64,000 bases of DNA from positions 310,001 through 374,000 of the forward strand of contig NZ_BCTA01000036.1 of NCBI RefSeq assembly GCF_001570485.1, written 5' to 3'. Below are positions 20,288-28,747 of the stretch, in pieces. A program made the position numbers and the translations under genes. The notes under the pieces were generated by a model, which saw only the letters and a program-made list of their open reading frames with translations, ran no database searches and was not told the origin of the DNA. Position 1 is the first letter of the stretch; every line of letters starts with the position of its first letter. This stretch comes from Mycolicibacterium novocastrense. GTDB taxonomy: Bacteria > Actinomycetota > Actinomycetes > Mycobacteriales > Mycobacteriaceae.

Positions 20288-20986
20288 ATGACGGTCACTC
20301 TCCGCGGCGTCACGACGGTCCTGCTACCGGGCACCGGCTCCGACGACGACTTCGTCTACCGGGCATTTTCGGCGGCGCTGCACGCCCAGGGTGCGACGCT
20401 CGTCACGCCGGCGCCCCAGCCGCACCGGCTCGTCGCCGGCTACCGCGAGGCACTCGACGACGCGGCGCGCAGCGGGCGCATCGCCGTGGGGGGCGTGTCG
20501 ATCGGCGCCGCCATCGCCACGGCGTGGGCGCTGGCCCGTCCGGACCGGACGGTGGCGGTGCTCGCCGCACTTCCGGCGTGGACCGGCTCCCCGCAGCACG
20601 CGCCCGCGGCGGCCGCGGCGCGCCACTCCGCCGAACTGCTGCGCCGCGACGGGCTCGCGGTCACCAGCGCGGCGATGCGGGCGACGAGCCCACAATGGCT
20701 GGGCGATGAGCTGACCCGGTCGTGGCTCGGACAGTGGCCGTCCCTGCCGGAGGCGATGGAGGAGGCGGCGAACTACGTCGCGCCCACATGCGCCGAGTTG
20801 GAGCAGTTGGCTGTGCCGCTGGGCGTGGTTGCCGCCAGCGACGATCCCGTGCATCCGATCGAGGTGGCCGTCGAGTGGGCGGCCGCGGCACCGCGGGCGG
20901 CGTTGCGCACGCTCACGCTCGACGAGCTGGGCGCCGACCCGGCGGCGTTGGGGGCCGCATGCGTGGCCGCGCTGCTGGAGGCTTGA
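20288..20986 (+). CDS. Alpha/beta-fold hydrolase (Rv2695-like)
   Basis: A 232-residue protein with an alpha/beta hydrolase pattern: an early LLPGTGSDDDFVYRAF segment, the nucleophile elbow GGVSIGAAIA (Ser in G-x-S-x-G), an Asp after VVAASDDPVHP, and no clear C-terminal catalytic His in the last 40 residues (HPIE is the only nearby His). Its catalytic status is therefore open. It matches Rv2695 by position. No signal peptide or TM segment. It is followed by a GC-rich repeat and a large palindrome. Confidence 0.8.
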   Translation: MTVTLRGVTTVLLPGTGSDDDFVYRAFSAALHAQGATLVTPAPQPHRLVAGYREALDDAARSGRIAVGGVSIGAAIATAWALARPDRTVAVLAALPAWTGSPQHAPAAAAARHSAELLRRDGLAVTSAAMRATSPQWLGDELTRSWLGQWPSLPEAMEEAANYVAPTCAELEQLAVPLGVVAASDDPVHPIEVAVEWAAAAPRAALRTLTLDELGADPAALGAACVAALLEA

Positions 20987-21004
20987 CGGTCGACGTGTCG
21001 CCGC

Positions 21005-21120
21005 GTCCGATCGGCGGGGCGGCCGGACCGACGGCCGGTCCGGCGGCCGGTCCGGGGCCGGTCCGGGCGGTCCGGGCGGTCCGGCGGCCGGTCCGGGCGG
21101 TCCGGCGGCCGGTCCGGGGC
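21005..21120. repeat. GC-rich direct-repeat array (GGTCCGG units)
   Basis: Just after the hydrolase stop, the sequence is almost pure G/C and built from repeated GGTCCGGCGGCC and GGTCCGGGC units. Segments of about 21 bp recur several times. No gene can be supported across it; the translated frames are low-complexity. It may be a slippage-prone array. Confidence 0.75.
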
Positions 21121-21121
21121 C

Positions 21122-21170
21122 CTTAAGGGGTGGATCGCACGCACCTGGTGCGTGGAATCCACCCGTTAAG
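21122..21170. terminator. 48-bp near-perfect palindrome, probable bidirectional terminator
   Basis: Two 24-base arms (21122-21145 and 21147-21170), beginning CTTAAGGGGTGGAT and ending ATCCACCCGTTAAG, pair with only three mismatches around a single central T. The palindrome sits between the convergent hydrolase and DUF3710 genes. The position favours termination, but the near-zero loop and lack of a T-tract also allow a cruciform or protein-binding site. Confidence 0.6.
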
Positions 21171-21183
21171 GCGGATTCTCGTG

Positions 21184-21963
21184 TCAGCCGCCGGTGATCG
21201 TCCGCAACTGCTGCATCGCCGATCCCTGGGCGCTGCGGCGCGCGGCGGGTTCCTGCTGGCCGGCCTGCTGAGCTTGTTGCGCCTGCTGGGCGGCGGCCTG
21301 CTGGGCGGCGGCGGCCTCACGCAGTTGATTCGCCATCGGCTCCGGCAGCTCGACCGCCAGCGGCGTGCGTACCGGTAGCGGGGTTTCTCCGCGGCGAACC
21401 ACGGTGTCGGCCAACGCTTCTCGTGCTTCAGCAGCCAGTGCGTCGATGTGTTCCTGCGGACCGTTGACGACGCAGCGGATCATCCACCGGTACCCGTCGA
21501 CGCCGATGAAGCGCACCACGCCCGGTTGCCCCTGCTGCCCCGCCTGGGCCTGCTGAGCGGCGGCCACGCCGACGACCTCGCGACCCCACGGCCCGTCCTT
21601 GATCGACACTTGGGCGCCGTCCTTGCGCAGCGAGTCGGCGAGTTCCCCGGCGATCTCGCGCCACAGCCCGCTGCTCTTGGGAGCGGCGTACGCGGCGACG
21701 GTGAACCGGCCGTGCGGAGTGACGACCCATACCGCGCTCGGCACTCCCTGCGGGGTGAGCTCGACCTGCACCTGGCCGCCTGCGGGCAAGGGGATCAGGA
21801 CCGAGCCCAGATCCAGCCGGCCAGCGGCAGCCGTCTCGGCGTCGTCGAAGTCCTCGATGTCGAACGGGCCTTCCAATTCGTCGTCGGCGGCGTCGCCGGT
21901 CTCTTGCCCGGCGACGTCTTCGACGTCACCGATCTGGTTGTCTTTGCGTTTACCGAATGCCAT
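21184..21963 (-). CDS. DUF3710 family protein
   Basis: A 259-residue protein (Rv2696c orthologue) starting MAFGKRKDNQ. An acidic N-terminus (about residues 15-45) is followed by the DUF3710 core with VWVVTPHGRFTVAAYAAP, DGPWGREV and GVDGYRWMIRCVVNGP. The C-terminus has a Gln/Ala-rich coiled-coil-like stretch (AAAAQQAAAQQAQQAQQAGQQ region, about 218-240). A similar QQAQAGQQGQ insert lies mid-protein. Function is unknown. It begins 1 bp after the dut stop, so dut and this gene form an operon. Confidence 0.88.
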   Translation of the reverse strand: MAFGKRKDNQIGDVEDVAGQETGDAADDELEGPFDIEDFDDAETAAAGRLDLGSVLIPLPAGGQVQVELTPQGVPSAVWVVTPHGRFTVAAYAAPKSSGLWREIAGELADSLRKDGAQVSIKDGPWGREVVGVAAAQQAQAGQQGQPGVVRFIGVDGYRWMIRCVVNGPQEHIDALAAEAREALADTVVRRGETPLPVRTPLAVELPEPMANQLREAAAAQQAAAQQAQQAQQAGQQEPAARRSAQGSAMQQLRTITGG

Positions 21964-21964
21964 C

Positions 21965-22429
21965 TCACAAACTCGCATGTCCGCCGGAGGAACCGTGGCC
22001 ACCTTCGCCACGGGTGCTTTCACCGAGCCCAGCCTCGTCGAAAGACGTGACCTCGACCAGCTCGGGCAGTTCGACCCGCTGGACCAGCAACTGAGCGATG
22101 CGGTCCCCGCGGTTTACGACGATCGGTACCTGCGGATCGAGGTTGATCAGCGAAACCTTGATCTCGCCGCGGTATCCGGCGTCGATGGTGCCGGGGCTGT
22201 TGACGATCGAAAGCCCCACGCGGGCAGCCAAACCCGAGCGGGGATGCACCAGTCCGACCATCCCGTGCGGGATCGCCACCGCGATACCCGTCGGAACGAG
22301 CGCACGTTCACCGGGCGCCAGTTCGACGTCGAGCGCGCTGAAAAGGTCGACGCCCGCATCGCCGTCATGGGCGCGGCTGGGCATCGGCAGATCAGGATCG
22401 AGGCGCACGACCGCCAGAGAAGTGGGCAC
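21965..22429 (-). CDS. dut: Deoxyuridine 5'-triphosphate nucleotidohydrolase
   Basis: A 154-residue dUTPase that hydrolyses dUTP to dUMP and PPi, keeping uracil out of DNA and feeding dTMP synthesis. All five motifs are present: DGDAGVDL (I), HPRSGLA (III core region), [20 protein letters not shown], and the C-terminal lid [14 protein letters not shown] (V). The trimeric enzyme length equals that of M. tuberculosis Dut, which supports the GTG start at 22429 rather than the longer frame. It is divergent from the DUF3093 gene, with only 25 bp between starts. Confidence 0.97.
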   Translation of the reverse strand: MPTSLAVVRLDPDLPMPSRAHDGDAGVDLFSALDVELAPGERALVPTGIAVAIPHGMVGLVHPRSGLAARVGLSIVNSPGTIDAGYRGEIKVSLINLDPQVPIVVNRGDRIAQLLVQRVELPELVEVTSFDEAGLGESTRGEGGHGSSGGHASL

Positions 22430-22454
22430 GACGTCAGAGATTACTCTTGGCCGC

Positions 22455-22931
22455 GTGTCCGACACGCGCGCCACGACGCAAACCGTTCGCTACCGCGAGC
22501 GGCTCTGGGTGCCGTGGTGGTGGTGGCCGCCGGGCCTGGGCCTCGCGGCGCTCATCGCGCTCGAGATCGATATGGGCATTCCCGCCATACCTGGATGGTT
22601 GCCGTACGCACTGCTGCTGCCCGTCGCCGTCGTTGTCCTGTTATGGCTGGGCCGCACGGAGGTGCGGGTCGTCGGTGGCCCGGGCGGAACCGAGCTGTGG
22701 GCGGGTCCGGCGCACCTGCCCGCCAATGTGATCACCAGGTCAGCCGAGGTGCCGCGCACCGCCAAATCCGCGGCCCTGGGGCGTCAACTGGATCCGGCCG
22801 CCTACGTCGTTCATCGGGCATGGGTGGGCCCGATGGTTCTCGTGGTGCTCGACGATCCGGACGATCCGACGCCGTATTGGCTGGTCAGTTGCCGTCAGCC
22901 GGAGAGGGTGCTGGCGGCGCTCCGCAGTTGA
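22455..22931 (+). CDS. DUF3093 membrane protein
   Basis: A 158-residue protein (Rv2698 orthologue). Two adjacent TM helices (about 22-40 and 45-66, [18 protein letters not shown] and [17 protein letters not shown]) form a hairpin, followed by a soluble domain with [20 protein letters not shown] resembling a PH-like fold. Function is unknown. The GTG at 22455 lies within 25 bp of the divergent dut start, so the promoters must overlap. The TGA stop sits inside the first of three 26-bp repeats. Confidence 0.86.
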   Translation: MSDTRATTQTVRYRERLWVPWWWWPPGLGLAALIALEIDMGIPAIPGWLPYALLLPVAVVVLLWLGRTEVRVVGGPGGTELWAGPAHLPANVITRSAEVPRTAKSAALGRQLDPAAYVVHRAWVGPMVLVVLDDPDDPTPYWLVSCRQPERVLAALRS

Positions 22932-22988
22932 ACTGCGAATCAAACTTGGGCAGTTGAACTGCGAATCAAGCTTGAGCAGTTGAACTGC
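22924..22988. repeat. Three palindromic 26-bp direct repeats between convergent stops
   Basis: The 13-mer GCAGTTGAACTGC (a palindrome around a central G) occurs at 22924, 22950 and 22976, exactly 26 bp apart, with similar spacers (GAATCAA-CTTG-G). The first copy contains the stop of the DUF3093 gene and the third abuts the stop of the DUF4193 gene. It could act as a multi-hairpin bidirectional terminator or as a protein-binding array. Confidence 0.85.
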
Positions 22989-23290
22989 TAGGCAGCGCAG
23001 TCCGAACAGATCATCATGCCGTTCTTTTCACTGGCCAGACGGCTGCGGTGGTGGACGAGGAAGCAACTCGAGCAGGTGAACTCGTCGGCCTGCTTGGGGA
23101 CCACCCGCACCGACAGTTCTTCACCGGACAGGTCGGCGCCGGGCAATTCGAAGGACTCAGCGGACTCCGACTCGTCGACGTCGACGACCGCGGACTGGGC
23201 CTCGTTACGCCGCGCCTTCAACTCTTCGAGCGAATCTTCCGAGACATCATCGGTCTCGGTGCGCCGTGGGGCGTCGTAATCGGTAGCCAT
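22988..23290 (-). CDS. DUF4193 small zinc-ribbon protein
   Basis: A 100-residue actinobacterial protein (Rv2699c orthologue). The N-terminus is acidic and disordered-looking. The C-terminus has FTCSSCFLVHH and MICSDCAA, giving two CxxC pairs that form a likely zinc ribbon. Cellular role is unknown; such ribbons often contact RNA polymerase or nucleic acid. It is divergent from cei, and the shared 166-bp region contains a CRP-type palindrome. Confidence 0.9.
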   Translation of the reverse strand: MATDYDAPRRTETDDVSEDSLEELKARRNEAQSAVVDVDESESAESFELPGADLSGEELSVRVVPKQADEFTCSSCFLVHHRSRLASEKNGMMICSDCAA

Positions 23291-23387
23291 CGTGGTCCCC
23301 TCCGAATAAACCTTGTGCAGCAGAGCTTTGTACCAGCGTCGAACGCATCCGCCAAACGATTCGTGCCCGTATGGGTACCCGTTGCAC

Positions 23388-23403
23388 TGTGATTTATGTC
23401 ACA
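23388..23403. promoter_or_regulatory. CRP-type operator (TGTGA-N6-TCACA)
   Basis: The 16-mer TGTGATTTATGTCACA is a perfect TGTGA-N6-TCACA dyad, the consensus shared by E. coli CRP and the mycobacterial CRP Rv3676. It lies 54 bp before the cei start and about 98 bp before the divergent DUF4193 start, so it could control either gene. Confidence 0.65.
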
Positions 23404-23456
23404 TGCGACCTCATCCCATGCGGGGATGGCAGGAACAGGGGCTTTAGAGTGCAGTC

Positions 23457-24113
23457 GTGGTCGCGCAAATCACAGAGGGAACCGCGTTCGACGAACACGG
23501 TCGCCCCTTCCGGCGGCGGAACTTCCTGCCGGGCATCCTGTTGTTCGTCGCCCTTTCGGTGGTGACGTTGATGGTGTGGGTCATCGCCCTGAACCGCCCC
23601 GCCGACGTGCCAGAGGCCGCTATCTGCAATCCGCCGCCTGCGACCAGCGACCCCAATGCGCCCGCCCCGACGCTGGGCGAACAGGTATCGAGTGCCGACA
23701 TGGTCGACGTGAGCCCCGCCCGCCTCGCCGACACGAAGATCAGGGTGCTCAACGCCAGCGGTCAGGGTGGTCAGGCCGCCGAGGTGGCCAGCGCGTTGAA
23801 GGATCTCGGGTTCGCCGAGCCGACCGCGGCGAACGATCCGATCTACTCGACCGCGCGGCTGGAATGCCAGGGCCAGATCCGGTTCGGCGAAGCCGGACGG
23901 GCCGCGGCCGCCGCGGTGTGGCTGGTGGCGCCCTGCACCGAACTCTTCCAGGACGAGCGCGGCGACGACAGCGTCGATCTGGCCCTCGGCACCGATTTCA
24001 CGGAGTTGAGCAGCAGCGACGACATCGAGGCGGTGCTGGCCAGCCTGCGTCCTGATGCCACCCAGGCGGCCGACTCGTCGCTGCTGTCGAAGATCCACTC
24101 GGGAACCTGCTGA
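23457..24113 (+). CDS. cei: Envelope integrity protein Cei (LytR C-terminal domain)
   Basis: A 218-residue single-pass membrane protein. A basic cytosolic start (about residues 1-21) precedes one TM helix (FLPGILLFVALSVVTLMVWVIAL). The extracytoplasmic part carries a LytR_C/VirR-like domain, with IRVLNASGQGGQAAEVASAL as the typical start. Its Cys residues (near 57, 137, 159 and the last residue) could form disulfides. Orthologue of Rv2700, reported to be needed for cell-envelope integrity in M. tuberculosis. The GTG at 23457 is the start used here. A CRP-type site lies upstream. Confidence 0.9.
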   Translation: MVAQITEGTAFDEHGRPFRRRNFLPGILLFVALSVVTLMVWVIALNRPADVPEAAICNPPPATSDPNAPAPTLGEQVSSADMVDVSPARLADTKIRVLNASGQGGQAAEVASALKDLGFAEPTAANDPIYSTARLECQGQIRFGEAGRAAAAAVWLVAPCTELFQDERGDDSVDLALGTDFTELSSSDDIEAVLASLRPDATQAADSSLLSKIHSGTC

Positions 24114-24149
24114 GCCTCGATCACGTCGTTCGGCACGGATTTCGGGTGT

Positions 24150-24998
24150 CTACGGCGCGCCCGCGCGGCGCAGCACGTCGTTCAGGGCGGCCGCGACGCC
24201 CGGTGCGGCGGCCGTGATGAATCCCGGCCCGCCGGTCGCCCCGCTGCCCCGCGGCAACTGCAGCGTGGCTCCGGCCTCCGCGGCGATCAGCGCTCCGGCC
24301 GCCCAATCCCACAGGTGAACGCCGTCCTCGTAGTAGGCGTCGAGTTGACCGGCGGCCACCATGCACAGGTCCAGCGCGCACGATCCGATGCGACGTAGGT
24401 CGCGCACCTCGGGCAGGACCCGCGTCAACACCGCGGCCTGCTGCGCCCGCTGTTCGCGGTCGTAGGAGAATCCCGTGCCCAGCAAGGACATTGACAGATC
24501 GTCGGCGGCGCTGGTGTGCAGTGGTGCGATGCCTTCGGCGTTGCGCAGATGGGCGCCGTGACCGAGCGCAGCCGAGTACACCGCGCCGGCGGGCACGTTC
24601 GCGACCGCACCCGCCACCGATCTCCCGCCGCGCTGCACGGCCACCGACACCGCGTAGGCCTCCAACCCGTAGACGAAGTTGACCGTGCCGTCGATCGGAT
24701 CGAGTACCCAGGTGAGGTCGTCCCCGTGCGCGGGCGTCCCGCCCTCCTCTTCACCGAGCACATGCTCACCGGGCCGCAGCTCTGCCAGCCTGTCGCGGAT
24801 CAGCCGCTCGGTCTCGGTGTCCACGACCGTGACGGGGTCGGTGGGCGAGCTCTTGGTCCGCAGCCCCGAATTGTCCGTCGACGAGCCGGGACCGCCGAAC
24901 ACCTCGGCACGGCGCTGCCGCACGAACGCGGCCGCTTCGGTGGCCAGTTGCTCGGCGACCGAGCGCAGCAGAACGGGATCGGCGTCGTTGTCGGGCAT
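24150..24998 (-). CDS. suhB: Inositol-1-monophosphatase SuhB-like
   Basis: A 282-residue Mg2+-dependent phosphatase. The metal-binding motifs are GEEEGG, then WVLDPIDGTVNFVYG (DPIDGT), and the C-terminal HLWDWAAGALIAAEAG (WDxAAG). The likely substrate is inositol-1-phosphate, giving inositol for phosphatidylinositol, mannosides and mycothiol. Orthologue of Rv2701c. The ATG at 24998 gives the usual length. It is convergent with cei (36-bp gap) and divergent from ppgK. Confidence 0.94.
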   Translation of the reverse strand: MPDNDADPVLLRSVAEQLATEAAAFVRQRRAEVFGGPGSSTDNSGLRTKSSPTDPVTVVDTETERLIRDRLAELRPGEHVLGEEEGGTPAHGDDLTWVLDPIDGTVNFVYGLEAYAVSVAVQRGGRSVAGAVANVPAGAVYSAALGHGAHLRNAEGIAPLHTSAADDLSMSLLGTGFSYDREQRAQQAAVLTRVLPEVRDLRRIGSCALDLCMVAAGQLDAYYEDGVHLWDWAAGALIAAEAGATLQLPRGSGATGGPGFITAAAPGVAAALNDVLRRAGAP

Positions 24999-25133
24999 AC
25001 ATCCATCGCAGCATGTTCGGTCACCGTTGTCGCCGACTGTCTGTCCGACAGGGCCGCGCAGCCACTTTCGACCCACTAAGGTTGGGGCGCATGACGTGGC
25101 TGCGGCACGCCTGCCCGGAGTAGAGGAGCGCTC

Positions 25134-25940
25134 ATGACCGCGACCAATTCACCCGCCGTCGCCCACAGCGTCAACGGCAGCCAGCGGCGCGGATTCGGGA
25201 TCGACGTCGGCGGCAGCGGCGTCAAGGGCGGCATCGTCGACCTGAACACCGGACAACTGATCGGCGAGCGGTACAAGCTGGCGACCCCGCAGCCCGCGAC
25301 GCCGGAGGCGGTCAGCAAGACGGTCGCGGCCGTGGTCCGTGAGTTCGGCTGGACCGAGAAGGTGGGCGTCACCTACCCCGGTGTGGTCACCGACGGGATC
25401 GTGCGCACCGCGGCCAACGTCGACAAGGGCTGGATCGGCAGCAACGCCGCGGAGTTCTACCGCAACGCGCTCGACGGACAGCCGGTCACGGTTCTCAACG
25501 ACGCCGACGCGGCCGGACTGGCCGAGGAGAAGTTCGGCGCGGGCCGGGACAACACCGGGGTCATCGTGCTGTTGACCTTCGGCACCGGCATCGGGTCGGC
25601 GGTGATCCACAACGGCGTGCTCCTACCCAACACCGAGTTCGGCCACCTCGAGGTCGGCGGCAAGGAAGCCGAGCACCGCGCCGCGTCGTCGGTGAAGGAA
25701 CGCAAAGGCTGGAGCTACGAGCGCTGGACCGTCGAAGTCACGAAGGTGCTGGTAGCGGTGGAGAACGCGATCTGGCCGGACCTGTTCATCGCCGGCGGCG
25801 GCATCAGCCGCAAGGCCGAGAAGTGGATTCCGCTGCTCAAGAACCGCACGCCGGTGGTGGCTGCGGCTCTGCAGAACACCGCGGGCATCGTGGGCGCCGC
25901 GATGGCCGCTGAGGTGGACGTCACCGCTACCGCCAAGTAG
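25134..25940 (+). CDS. ppgK: Polyphosphate glucokinase
   Basis: A 268-residue ROK-family kinase that phosphorylates glucose using polyphosphate or ATP. Motifs are the phosphate-1 loop GIDVGGSGVKGGIVDL, the catalytic VLNDADAAGLAE (Asp), and the phosphate-2 loop LLTFGTGIGSAVI. The PpgK-typical region after it contains ERKGWSYERW. A GGAG Shine-Dalgarno sequence precedes the ATG at 25134. Orthologue of Rv2702 and immediately upstream of sigA, as in other mycobacteria. Confidence 0.96.
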   Translation: MTATNSPAVAHSVNGSQRRGFGIDVGGSGVKGGIVDLNTGQLIGERYKLATPQPATPEAVSKTVAAVVREFGWTEKVGVTYPGVVTDGIVRTAANVDKGWIGSNAAEFYRNALDGQPVTVLNDADAAGLAEEKFGAGRDNTGVIVLLTFGTGIGSAVIHNGVLLPNTEFGHLEVGGKEAEHRAASSVKERKGWSYERWTVEVTKVLVAVENAIWPDLFIAGGGISRKAEKWIPLLKNRTPVVAAALQNTAGIVGAAMAAEVDVTATAK

Positions 25941-25945
25941 CCACG

Positions 25946-25977
25946 CCCGGGACCCGGGATTTGCCGCTGAAGGCGGC
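25946..25977. terminator. Weak hairpin after ppgK, possible terminator
   Basis: A short GC stem (GCCGC at 25963-25967 pairing with GCGGC at 25973-25977) follows a CCCGGG repeat just after the ppgK stop. The stem is only 5 bp and no T-tract follows, so this is a weak candidate. Confidence 0.3.
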
Positions 25978-26118
25978 GTTATCCCACACTGTCGTTACAA
26001 TGGTCGACGGCGGCCGCAGCCTGGATAGCGACGATTATCAACCGCCAATATTCGACAGCCGACGCTCATCGATGGGGCACGCCCTGCCCGCGATGAGTAG
26101 CACAAGGAAAGGGTGTAC

Positions 26119-27597
26119 GTGGCAGCGACAAAGGCAAGCCCGGCAACCGATGAGCCGGTGAAGCGCACCGCTACCAAAACCGCCCCCGCCAAGAAGACCG
26201 CGGCGAAGTCGGCCAACGGGACGGCACCAGCGAAGAAGGCCGCCAAGACCCGCACCACCAAGGCCGCCGCCAAGGTAAGCACCGCAGGCAAGGCACCAGC
26301 GAAGGCGTCGAAGGCCGCCAAGGCCGCCGCACCCCGCGGTCGCGCCAAGAAGGCCACCGCGGCTGTGCCCGACACCACAAAAGTCGACGCCGAGGCCGAT
26401 GACCTCGAGAACGACGACATCGAAGCCGAGCCCGGCGAGGACCTCGCGGTAGAGGAAGCCGACATCGACCTGGAGGATCTCGAGGTCGACGACGAAGCCA
26501 CCGAGGACAGTGCGGAAGCCGCCGAGGGCGACGCGCCCGCCGCGGAAGCCGACGCCGCCACGGAGGACGACGAGATCGCCGAGCCGTCGGAGAAGGACAA
26601 GGCATCCGGCGACTTCGTCTGGGACGAAGAGGAATCCGAGGCGCTTCGGCAGGCCCGCAAGGACGCCGAACTGACCGCGTCGGCCGACTCGGTGCGCGCC
26701 TACCTCAAGCAGATCGGCAAGGTGGCGCTGCTCAACGCCGAAGAAGAGGTCGAGCTCGCCAAGCGCATCGAGGCCGGGTTGTACGCGACCCAGTTGATGG
26801 CCGAGCTCGCCGAGAAGGGCGAGAAGCTTCCCGCCGCGCAACGCCGCGACATGATGTGGATCTGTCGTGATGGCGACCGCGCGAAAAACCATCTGCTGGA
26901 AGCGAACTTGCGTCTGGTGGTGTCGCTGGCCAAGCGCTACACCGGTCGCGGCATGGCGTTCCTCGACCTCATCCAGGAAGGCAACCTGGGCCTGATCCGC
27001 GCCGTCGAGAAGTTCGACTACACCAAGGGCTACAAGTTCTCCACCTATGCCACCTGGTGGATTCGCCAGGCGATCACCCGCGCGATGGCCGACCAGGCCC
27101 GCACCATTCGCATCCCCGTACACATGGTCGAGGTGATCAACAAGCTCGGCCGCATTCAGCGTGAGCTGCTCCAGGACCTGGGCCGCGAACCCACGCCCGA
27201 AGAGCTGGCCAAGGAGATGGACATCACGCCGGAGAAGGTGCTGGAGATCCAGCAGTACGCGCGTGAGCCGATCTCGCTGGACCAGACCATCGGCGACGAG
27301 GGCGATTCGCAGCTGGGCGACTTCATCGAGGATTCCGAGGCCGTGGTGGCCGTTGACGCGGTGTCGTTCACGCTGCTGCAGGATCAGCTGCAGTCGGTAC
27401 TGGAAACGTTGTCCGAGCGTGAAGCCGGCGTGGTACGGCTGCGGTTCGGGCTCACCGATGGTCAGCCGCGCACGCTCGACGAGATCGGTCAGGTGTACGG
27501 CGTGACGCGCGAGCGCATCCGCCAGATCGAATCGAAGACGATGTCAAAGTTGCGCCACCCCAGCCGTTCTCAGGTTCTGCGCGACTACCTGGACTGA
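26119..27597 (+). CDS. sigA: Primary RNA polymerase sigma factor SigA
   Basis: A 492-residue principal sigma-70 factor. The N-terminus (about 1-170) is Lys/Ala-rich then strongly acidic, as in mycobacterial SigA. Regions follow in order: 1.2 ([19 protein letters not shown]), 2 ([17 protein letters not shown], then [20 protein letters not shown]), 3 ([12 protein letters not shown]) and 4 with the helix-turn-helix ([20 protein letters not shown]). GTG at 26119 is preferred over GTG 26113 because the Shine-Dalgarno AAGGAAAGG (26104-26112) is then correctly spaced and the product matches the Rv2703 start. The region 2-4 sequence is nearly identical to the M. tuberculosis protein as I recall it. 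Confidence 0.98.
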   Translation: MAATKASPATDEPVKRTATKTAPAKKTAAKSANGTAPAKKAAKTRTTKAAAKVSTAGKAPAKASKAAKAAAPRGRAKKATAAVPDTTKVDAEADDLENDDIEAEPGEDLAVEEADIDLEDLEVDDEATEDSAEAAEGDAPAAEADAATEDDEIAEPSEKDKASGDFVWDEEESEALRQARKDAELTASADSVRAYLKQIGKVALLNAEEEVELAKRIEAGLYATQLMAELAEKGEKLPAAQRRDMMWICRDGDRAKNHLLEANLRLVVSLAKRYTGRGMAFLDLIQEGNLGLIRAVEKFDYTKGYKFSTYATWWIRQAITRAMADQARTIRIPVHMVEVINKLGRIQRELLQDLGREPTPEELAKEMDITPEKVLEIQQYAREPISLDQTIGDEGDSQLGDFIEDSEAVVAVDAVSFTLLQDQLQSVLETLSEREAGVVRLRFGLTDGQPRTLDEIGQVYGVTRERIRQIESKTMSKLRHPSRSQVLRDYLD

Positions 27598-27713
27598 GCA
27601 GCACACCGGTTGACCTTATGGTCATCGCGTTGAGGAACTGCTGAAGCAGCAGTCGGAGCCGACTGCCCGGAGTAAATGCACGCGGCCTCGGGGTCGGAGC
27701 CGAAACAGCGAAA

Positions 27714-27743
27714 GGGCAGGTGTTCCTTATGGAACACCTGCCC
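27714..27743. terminator. Strong bidirectional intrinsic terminator after sigA
   Basis: A perfect 13-bp GC-rich stem (GGGCAGGTGTTCC, 27714-27726, pairing with 27731-27743) with a TTAT loop is flanked by AAA on the left and a T-containing stretch on the right. It lies between sigA and the convergent gene ending at 27770, and can serve both strands. Confidence 0.85.
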
Positions 27744-27769
27744 TCGCGGACCTTCCTATTTGCCAACCG

Positions 27770-28462
27770 TCATTCGTCAATCACCTCTTGGCAGGCGGGG
27801 CCGCAGTTGGGGTCCATATCGGGGGAAGGACCCGGGAAGGGGACGTACTCGCCCAGAGCCGGGTGGGACGTGGCGGTTTGGGACGGACTCTGCAGCAACT
27901 CCGGAACCATGTCGCCCTGGGCGTGGGTGTCGCCAGCGGCGGGCGGTTCGAGCTTGACACCGGGAATCACGTGGGCGTGGACGACCTGGGAGTCATCAGG
28001 GAGCGGCGGCTCGAGCTCGACACCGGGAATCAGGTGACTGTGGACCTCGGTGTTGTCAGCGGCCGGCGGCACCAACGTCACACCCGGAATCAGGTGAGCA
28101 TGAACCTCGGCGTCACCGCTCGAAGGAGCCGGTGCGGCGTTCTGCTCAGGGGCTGCTGTCTCCGCGTGCTGCGCCGACGGCACGGTCTCGGCGTGCTGCG
28201 CCGACGGCGCCGTCTCCGCGTGCTGCGCAGGGGCTGATGTCTCCGCGTGCTGCGCCGACGGTGCCGACTCGGCGTGCTGCTCAGAGGTCGATGTGGAGTT
28301 CGTCGACCCGGAGTGATCGGCAGGTGCTGCGGACGCGGCGCCGGCCACGCCGAGGGCAGCAAGCCCCAGGGCCCCTGCGATCACGGCGGCGGTGGCGAGC
28401 TTCTTGATCGCGCCGACGGTGGTGATGGTCGTTGCGGGCTTGGTGGACGGGGTATTGGTCAT
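27770..28462 (-). CDS. Secreted low-complexity protein with QHAE and HLIPGV repeats
   Basis: A 230-residue protein with a signal peptide (hydrophobic core about 23-42, likely cleavage after AASAA). The mature part starts Ser/Thr-rich. It then has five 9-residue repeats QHAE(S/T)-PSA (about 61-105), then three ~20-residue repeats of the form EVH(A/S)HLIPGV-L-PP (about 125-190). A C-terminal segment contains two Cys (CGPACQE). The many regularly spaced His, Glu and Asp suggest metal or surface binding, but that is inference. AGGAAG precedes ATG 28462. I do not recall this gene next to sigA in M. tuberculosis. Confidence 0.75.
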   Translation of the reverse strand: MTNTPSTKPATTITTVGAIKKLATAAVIAGALGLAALGVAGAASAAPADHSGSTNSTSTSEQHAESAPSAQHAETSAPAQHAETAPSAQHAETVPSAQHAETAAPEQNAAPAPSSGDAEVHAHLIPGVTLVPPAADNTEVHSHLIPGVELEPPLPDDSQVVHAHVIPGVKLEPPAAGDTHAQGDMVPELLQSPSQTATSHPALGEYVPFPGPSPDMDPNCGPACQEVIDE

Positions 28463-28747
28463 CGGACTTCCTTTTCTCGGAGCCACAGCGTGTCTGTGGT
28501 TGAGAAGAGATTCACGCGTTGTCCTAAACAGATCCTCAATGCGCCCGACCGATGCGTCGCGACCGCGCGAGACGGGGTGGGCCAGTCAACGGGAAAATGG
28601 TGACCGGCGCAGCGATCGGCAGTGCGCCTCGATCACGAATCATCGTGTCCGTCAAGGAAATTAGAGCATCTGGGCGGCGACATGCGTTGACCCCCGCATG
28701 GGCACAGCGCGTACCGCCCCTTGTGCGCGGCTGCTCCGGCTAAGCGC

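Noticed and set aside
22924..22988. CRISPR array
   Set aside because: Only three copies; the spacers are nearly identical and 13 bp long, the units lie at gene ends, and no cas gene is present.
23360..23385. GGGTAC as a SigF -10 box upstream of cei
   Set aside because: No GTTT-like -35 element at the right distance.
26038..27123. Minus-strand Gly/Leu-rich ORF antisense to sigA
   Set aside because: It mirrors sigA codons exactly and contains no independent motif.
27676..27957. Small plus-strand ORF running over the sigA terminator
   Set aside because: It contains the hairpin stem and then runs antisense to the secreted repeat protein; no ribosome-binding site.
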